Position numbers and translations under genes: made by a program. Shown in pieces: positions 5,788 to 9,638 of a stretch of 9,638 bases of DNA. Position 1 is the first letter of the stretch. Each line of letters starts with the position of its first letter. The DNA is from Prevotellaceae bacterium (GTDB taxonomy: Bacteria; Bacteroidota; Bacteroidia; Bacteroidales; UBA932): contig JAIRXY010000167.1 in the NCBI GenBank assembly GCA_031268055.1, positions 1-9,638 on the forward strand, in the 5' to 3' direction. The notes under the pieces are model-generated. The model saw nothing but the letters and a program-made list of their open reading frames with translations. It made no database searches and was not told the DNA's origin.

Positions 5788-7605
5788 CTACTCCTTCTTT
5801 CTCACGCAATACAAGCTCTCCTCTGTCCGGACAATCATTCTCCCGTCCGTAAAGGCGGGAGTGGCAAACGTCTTTTGCCCTGTTTCAAACGAGCTGATAG
5901 GGGTTAGGTCGCTGTTGGCCGAGTAGATAAATGCCTTGCCGCTATTGCTGAAAAGGTAGATTTTGTCTTCGGCAATGACGGGGGACGAGTAAAATTCGGT
6001 ATTTGTTTCCCAATATTTTTTCAGCTCTCCGCTTTTTGCGTCGTAGCAGGCAAGCACGCCGTAGCTTGTGGCGATGTAGACGTTGTCCTTGGTGGCGACG
6101 GGCGACGATACTTCGGGCAGGTAGTCGCTTGCTTCCCAGAGCTTCTCGCCGGTTGCCGCGTCAACGGCAATGAGCGAGGAGTATTCGCTTGCGCTAAACA
6201 CCAACCCTGTTGAGCTGCAAGGGCTTGACGCAACTTCTCCGCTGAGGAATTTCACCGCCCAGTTTTGCTCGCCGTTATTCGGGTTGTAGGACGTAATATT
6301 CGGATTTCCCATCAGGAGCAGCTGAGGCTTGCCGTCGATGTAGGCAATTGAAGGCGAGCTCCACGTGATTTTGTCGGTGCGCGCTTTGCTCCAGCGCTGA
6401 GCGCCCGTTGCCATATCCAGCGCAATAAGCTTGGGCGAATTGCTGTTATCGTACTGAACAATAACCGTACTCCCAAACGAAAGCAGCGAAGATGCATAGC
6501 CGTAGTGGTTGTCGGGCACGCCAAGGTTTTTTGCCCAGAGGCGCTTGCCCTCCATGTTGGCGCAAATCAGGTCGCCTGTTGCAAAGATGGCGCAAACTTG
6601 CCTGCCGTTGGTCGTAACCGTCGACGCGGCCAAGCCTGTATCTTCCGTTGTGCTGGGCATTTGGGAGGGCGAGCCCGGTATCTGGTCGGCCGTCAGCGTC
6701 CAGAGCAGCTCGCCGCTGTTGACGTCGTAGCAGTAGAGCTCGCGCGCCTGCTCGTCGGCTCCGGTCAGAAATATTTTGCTGCCGTTGACAACGGGCGAAT
6801 TATATCCGCTCCGCTTGACGCTGCTTTTCCACGCAATGTTTTCGCTGGTGTTCAGGTCCCACTCCACAGGGATGTTTTTTGCAGCAGAAATGCCGTTGGC
6901 GTTGTTTCCGCGAAAGCTGTTGTGCGTTACCTTGGGAGCTTCACTTTTAGCCGGAGCAGAAGCGCTGTCGGCGATATTCGGGATGCTCTGCGCTGCCGGC
7001 GGCTCGGCCTCTTTGGGCGGGGCGACTTCCTCCGCCAGCGCAGAGGCGCCTTCCTCCGGCGGGGTCAACTCCTCCTCCGGCAAATCGGGCATGCTCTCGT
7101 CCGCTTGCGCCATTGGCGGGTTTTCGCCGGCCGATTCGGGTTTCCCGCTTTTTAGCCAAGGAGACGACAGCAGGGCAAACAGCAAGGCCGCAACAACCAG
7201 CCCACCCGCCGCCATGTTGATGTACTTTCGCGCAAGCGTTTTTTCCGCCCACTCGTCTATCGGGTCAACGTCCTTGTCCGGAATATCCTTTACTCCGGTA
7301 AAGTAGTAGCGCGTTGCGGCGATAAAGACAATCAGGATGCCGATTAGGATGTAAACGCCCGCTGTCAGGTGGTTCATGCGCACAAAGTAAGCGCGGCGCG
7401 CCAGCAGGTCGAGCTGGCGGATTTGCTCCTGTAGCTGGGTGTTGCCGGAATTTTCATCGTTAATTTGCTTCAGCGTTTCGATGACTTCCGTCTGCAAGGG
7501 GTTGAATCCTCGCACCTGAAAATAATTCGTTATCAGCATTATCGAAAATGTAGCGATGAAAAGCGCTGATACAATGGCAATATTTCTGGCTATTTTCCTG
7601 TTCAT
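5788..7605 (-). CDS. Membrane-anchored PQQ-like beta-propeller protein
   Basis: The protein has 605 residues. Three hydrophobic segments are visible: about 8-27, 78-98 and 131-148. The MNRKIARN start and the charged loop 101-130 suggest a cytosolic N-terminus, a small periplasmic domain (28-77) and a periplasmic C-terminal part. A Pro/Glu/Ala-rich linker (about 150-226) leads to a propeller beginning FRGNNANGIS (231-240), with repeated blades of the type 'G-x-x-L-W ... SSPV ... D-x-VY-x-x-x'. Examples are AWKSSVKRSGYNSPVV, GEKLWEASDYLPEVSSPV and NTEFYSSPVIAEDKIYLF. This resembles BamB/YVTN/PQQ-like domains, as in planctomycete-type quinoprotein-like proteins. I see no cytochrome CxxCH motif, and the catalytic residues of a PQQ dehydrogenase cannot be recognised, so a scaffold or partner-binding role is more likely than catalysis. 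Its start overlaps the stop of the NapH-like gene (ATGA), indicating translational coupling and a shared complex. Confidence 0.85.
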   Translation of the reverse strand: MNRKIARNIAIVSALFIATFSIMLITNYFQVRGFNPLQTEVIETLKQINDENSGNTQLQEQIRQLDLLARRAYFVRMNHLTAGVYILIGILIVFIAATRYYFTGVKDIPDKDVDPIDEWAEKTLARKYINMAAGGLVVAALLFALLSSPWLKSGKPESAGENPPMAQADESMPDLPEEELTPPEEGASALAEEVAPPKEAEPPAAQSIPNIADSASAPAKSEAPKVTHNSFRGNNANGISAAKNIPVEWDLNTSENIAWKSSVKRSGYNSPVVNGSKIFLTGADEQARELYCYDVNSGELLWTLTADQIPGSPSQMPSTTEDTGLAASTVTTNGRQVCAIFATGDLICANMEGKRLWAKNLGVPDNHYGYASSLLSFGSTVIVQYDNSNSPKLIALDMATGAQRWSKARTDKITWSSPSIAYIDGKPQLLLMGNPNITSYNPNNGEQNWAVKFLSGEVASSPCSSTGLVFSASEYSSLIAVDAATGEKLWEASDYLPEVSSPVATKDNVYIATSYGVLACYDAKSGELKKYWETNTEFYSSPVIAEDKIYLFSNSGKAFIYSANSDLTPISSFETGQKTFATPAFTDGRMIVRTEESLYCVRKKE

Positions 7606-8867
7606 CTTTTATCTGTAATTTTCTTGTTTTGCGGGCAATAGCTAAAGCACCTGCCGCAGGCAACGCAGGCTGAACGGTCGATTTCGTACGTTTTTCGGGA
7701 ACGCTTGAGCGAAAGGTTAACCAGCGAAAGCCCAATAACCAAGCCAACCAGCGCGCCTGCTATGGTCGAATACGTTCGGAATGTACCGCGTATGCCGGCC
7801 ACGCGCAATGCCAGCTCGTCTATCCTGCCTTCCTGTGAGAAAAAAACCTCCACGTCAACAGGCTGAACGTCCTGCGGATTTTCTTCGTTCTGCATTACCT
7901 GCTCGTACAGGCGAACATCCTTGCTGGCCGAGCTGAGCGAATCGCTCGCCGTACGCAGCAGCAGCGCTCCGGTGAGCGCCGCAACCGGCAGGAGAACAAA
8001 GTAGGCCAGCAAGCGCTTAACGCCTGCCATCCGGTTTTCCTTTACCCTATTCTCGTACGGCGGACGAATGGCGTTGACCGGGCAGGCGTGGCGGCAGAGG
8101 TCGCAGCTGATGCACGAGGGCGTAATGGTAACCTGCCTGACGGAAAAGCGGGCAAACAAGCTCAGCAGCGCTCCGTACGGGCAGAGAAACCGGCAAAACG
8201 GTCGCCCTATAAAAACCGAGGCTATGAGCAGCAAGCTACCGAAGGCTATCATCCCAAAATCGCCCCCTAAGCGGAAAATGCCGATAAACGGGTCGAAGCG
8301 GCAGATGATGAGCTGGCTTCGCGTGGCGGCATACAGGATGGCAAAAATCAGGTATACCCACGGAATAACGCCCAAAACGGCAGATACGGCCTTTGAGAGC
8401 CTAAAGCTTTTGACGTTCACCAGCTCCTGCAAAGCGCCGAAAGGACAAACGCCCGCGCAGAACACCCGCCCAAAAAGAAACGTAAAGAGTATGGGCAACA
8501 TGAACATCAAAAAAACGGCCAACGGAATTACGTATGAAGCATCCACAAAAGAGAGCGCCACGTTCTGGATAGCGCCAACGCTGCACACGCAGCCGCTCCG
8601 GAAAAAGCCGAAGTACAGCACCGAGATAATGGAAACGACGAACACCGGCGTGCGTTTTCGCCGCTTCAGCACCGCATAGGCCGCTATGCCCATCATTACC
8701 ACAAGCAAAGCAATGTCGATGACGCCCCACAAGGTCTCGTTCGGCACAAAATAGCTAAACTCAGGGTACCTGTAGCCCGACTCGAAATCGGGCTTCGGGA
8801 AGCGGTTTTGCGCTGCCGCAGCAAGCGGGAGGAATAGCACGGATAGCACGGTGAAGACGCGGCGCAT
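7602..8867 (-). CDS. Polytopic NapH/NosR-like 4Fe-4S membrane protein
   Basis: From the ATG at 8867 the protein has 421 residues. It starts with a probable signal peptide (MRRVFTVLSVLFLPLAAAAQ). About six or seven membrane segments follow (48-67, 75-90, 113-133, 163-182, 205-221, 285-304, 367-386). Positive charges place the C137-x3-C141-Pro and C225-x3-C229-Pro motifs, a ferredoxin motif (C252, C255, C258, C262) and a C-terminal ferredoxin motif (C401, C404, C407, C411) in the cytosol. C93-x-C95 and C189 fall at the outer face. NapH/NosR/CcoG-type proteins move electrons between quinol or cytosolic donors and periplasmic partners. A longer frame reaches back to 9194, but its first 109 codons are translated 72-base repeats and overlap the transposase gene in another frame. 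The signal peptide at 8867 marks the real start. No promoter is visible directly upstream; the repeat array ends 21 bases from the ATG. Confidence 0.88.
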   Translation of the reverse strand: MRRVFTVLSVLFLPLAAAAQNRFPKPDFESGYRYPEFSYFVPNETLWGVIDIALLVVMMGIAAYAVLKRRKRTPVFVVSIISVLYFGFFRSGCVCSVGAIQNVALSFVDASYVIPLAVFLMFMLPILFTFLFGRVFCAGVCPFGALQELVNVKSFRLSKAVSAVLGVIPWVYLIFAILYAATRSQLIICRFDPFIGIFRLGGDFGMIAFGSLLLIASVFIGRPFCRFLCPYGALLSLFARFSVRQVTITPSCISCDLCRHACPVNAIRPPYENRVKENRMAGVKRLLAYFVLLPVAALTGALLLRTASDSLSSASKDVRLYEQVMQNEENPQDVQPVDVEVFFSQEGRIDELALRVAGIRGTFRTYSTIAGALVGLVIGLSLVNLSLKRSRKTYEIDRSACVACGRCFSYCPQNKKITDKR

Positions 8868-8888
8868 CCGGAAGGACGGGGTACGCTT

Positions 8889-9127
8889 CAAGTCGCGCAG
8901 CGACGACACTTTATTAACCGTATGCTTCAGCTTACGGATAAGGCGATGCATCGGCAACTCCAAGTCGCGCAGCGACGACACTTTATTAACCGTATGCTTC
9001 AGCTTACGGATAAGGCGATGCACCGACAACTCCAAGTCGCGCAGCGACGACACTTTATTAACCGTATGCTTCAGCTTACGGATAAGACGATGCACCGGCA
9101 ACTCCAAGTCGCGCAGCGACGACACTT
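8889..9127. repeat. REP-like array: 3.3 copies of a 72-base direct repeat
   Basis: Full units start at 8889, 8961 and 9033; a 23-base partial fourth unit covers 9105-9127. Units differ at only a few bases. Each begins (plus strand) with a core holding a perfect hairpin GTCGC-GCA-GCGAC (first copy 8892-8904). It also contains a second imperfect hairpin built from CCGTA-TGC-TTCA-GCT-TACGG. Unit 1 further contains the palindrome CGATGCATCG. The array starts 3 bases beyond the transposase stop codon and ends 21 bases before the NapH-like start codon. Because 72 is a multiple of three, both strands stay open and give false protein repeats (VSSLRDLE on minus, KSRSDDTLL on plus). The hairpin type, and the transposase beside it, fit repetitive extragenic palindromic elements. 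Confidence 0.9.
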
Positions 9128-9129
9128 GG

Positions 9130-9579
9130 TTACCTATCCCAATCGCGCTCGTCAAAATCCAAGTCCATTTCTTTGATAAATGCAATGTATTCATCTTTGA
9201 ATGTTACCATCTTGTGATGTTTTTGCTGGTTGATTATATAGTTGATTATTTTTTGTTTGTCCTCTATGCTTCTCGAAAGAGCAGCATATCCTCTGCCCCA
9301 CGCTTTGAATTTTTCGAACCCGTCAGCAGTTTTGAGCGCCTTACTCGAAGAAGCTTTTAACGACTGCATAAATTCCGACAGAGATATTGCTGCGGGCATG
9401 GTGAACAATAAATGTACATGGTCGGGTATAGAGTTAATACGGTACAAGTGACCGCCCTTGTTCTTGATGATACCCGACATCTCTTGGTAGAGGAATTTTA
9501 CACGGTCGTCTGTCGGCAGCGTTTGTTCGCTTTTGTATGTGCGGACTACGGCGTGAATAAGTAGTTGGACGTAGCTCAT
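9130..9579 (-). CDS. IS200 / REP-associated Y1 (HUH) transposase
   Basis: This 149-residue protein has the typical full length for a single-domain Y1 transposase. It shows the N-terminal strand MSYVQLLIHAVVRTYK, the HUH metal site H54-V-H56 in SIPDHVHLLF, and the catalytic tyrosine Y114 in NYIINQQKHH, with Q118 on the same helix. All key residues are present, so it may be active. Such enzymes cut and rejoin single-stranded DNA at hairpins; REP-associated members (RAYTs) act on REP palindromes near their gene. That fits the hairpin repeats directly downstream. The ATG at 9579 is chosen because the in-frame TAA at 9592-9594 blocks a much longer start and because the family normally begins near this strand. 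The leader is A-rich with no Shine-Dalgarno motif. No TnpB/IscB or accessory gene is visible. Confidence 0.92.
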   Translation of the reverse strand: MSYVQLLIHAVVRTYKSEQTLPTDDRVKFLYQEMSGIIKNKGGHLYRINSIPDHVHLLFTMPAAISLSEFMQSLKASSSKALKTADGFEKFKAWGRGYAALSRSIEDKQKIINYIINQQKHHKMVTFKDEYIAFIKEMDLDFDERDWDR

Positions 9580-9590
9580 GATGGTATTGC

Positions 9591-9618
9591 TTTAGAGATA
9601 TACATTTAGAGATATACA
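9591..9618. repeat. Perfect 14-base tandem duplication upstream of the transposase
   Basis: TTTAGAGATATACA occurs twice in a row, at 9591-9604 and 9605-9618. It lies in the leader of the transposase gene, 11 bases before its ATG. It could affect promoter spacing or simply be a slippage product; no TAnnTTTG motif is recognisable here. Confidence 0.85.
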
Positions 9619-9638
9619 TAATGTGGCGTCGTCCCTGC
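9618..9638. repeat. Possible REP-like element in inverted orientation, cut by window end
   Basis: The last bases, ATAATGTGGCGTCG then TCCCTGC, resemble the minus-strand reading of the array (ATAAAGTGTCGTCG then CTGC): 12 of the first 14 positions agree. GTCCC-TGC at the edge would be the left arm of a hairpin of the GTCGC-TGC-GCGAC type if GGGAC follows. The match is short and the second arm is not in the window, so this is tentative. Confidence 0.4.

Noticed and set aside
5788..7605. PQQ-dependent dehydrogenase
   Set aside because: Propeller-type repeats alone do not show this; no vicinal disulphide, heme motif or recognisable cofactor-ligand set was seen.
8889..9127. CRISPR array
   Set aside because: The whole 72-base unit is repeated almost identically, with no variable spacers and no cas genes. 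It fits REP-like repeats.
8851..9360. Plus-strand open frame across the repeats (169 codons)
   Set aside because: It exists only because the repeat length is a multiple of three; it lies antisense to the transposase and has no recognisable domain.
1..9638. tRNA, rRNA or riboswitch
   Set aside because: No cloverleaf, rRNA segment or known riboswitch core was recognised by eye on either strand; a covariance-model search was not possible.

Overview
The window most resembles a chromosomal segment of a Bacteroidota bacterium, probably order Bacteroidales. The support is the ROK kinase and Fe-S protein family types, A-rich leaders without Shine-Dalgarno motifs, one good Bacteroidota-type promoter (TTTG ... 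TAnnTTTG), and a DUF5763-like lipoprotein. No RNA gene was seen, so placement below order is not possible.

Left end, plus strand: the C-terminal part of a ROK-family sugar kinase (cut by the window edge), then a small lipoprotein ending in a Cys/Cys/Cys-His motif. A 212-base gap with a short tandem duplication and two inverted repeats follows. It separates these genes from a converging minus-strand block.

Middle, minus strand, read right to left: a polytopic NapH/NosR-like 4Fe-4S protein (ATG at 8867), a membrane-anchored PQQ-like beta-propeller protein (4-base overlap with the previous gene), a NuoE-NuoF fusion with extra C-terminal ferredoxin clusters (28 bases downstream), and a 2Fe-2S/4Fe-4S NuoG/HydA-like electron carrier. 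I infer one redox module: NADH is oxidised by the NuoEF flavoprotein, electrons pass through the small Fe-S protein, and the NapH-like protein connects the cytoplasmic pool to the membrane or periplasm, where the propeller sits. No hydrogenase, formate dehydrogenase or quinone-reducing subunit is present, so the acceptor is unknown. Between the last two redox genes sits a DUF1016/YhcG-type PD-(D/E)xK nuclease, A+T-richer than its neighbours and with its own apparent promoter. It looks like a later insertion into the operon.

Right end, minus strand: an IS200/REP-associated (Y1, HUH) transposase gene. Directly downstream, 3 bases after its stop codon, lie 3.3 copies of a 72-base direct repeat, each carrying a REP-like hairpin. 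A partly visible similar sequence lies in inverted orientation upstream of the gene, at the window edge. This looks like a REPtron-type arrangement. The repeat array ends 21 bases before the start codon of the redox operon and fills the place where its promoter would be expected.
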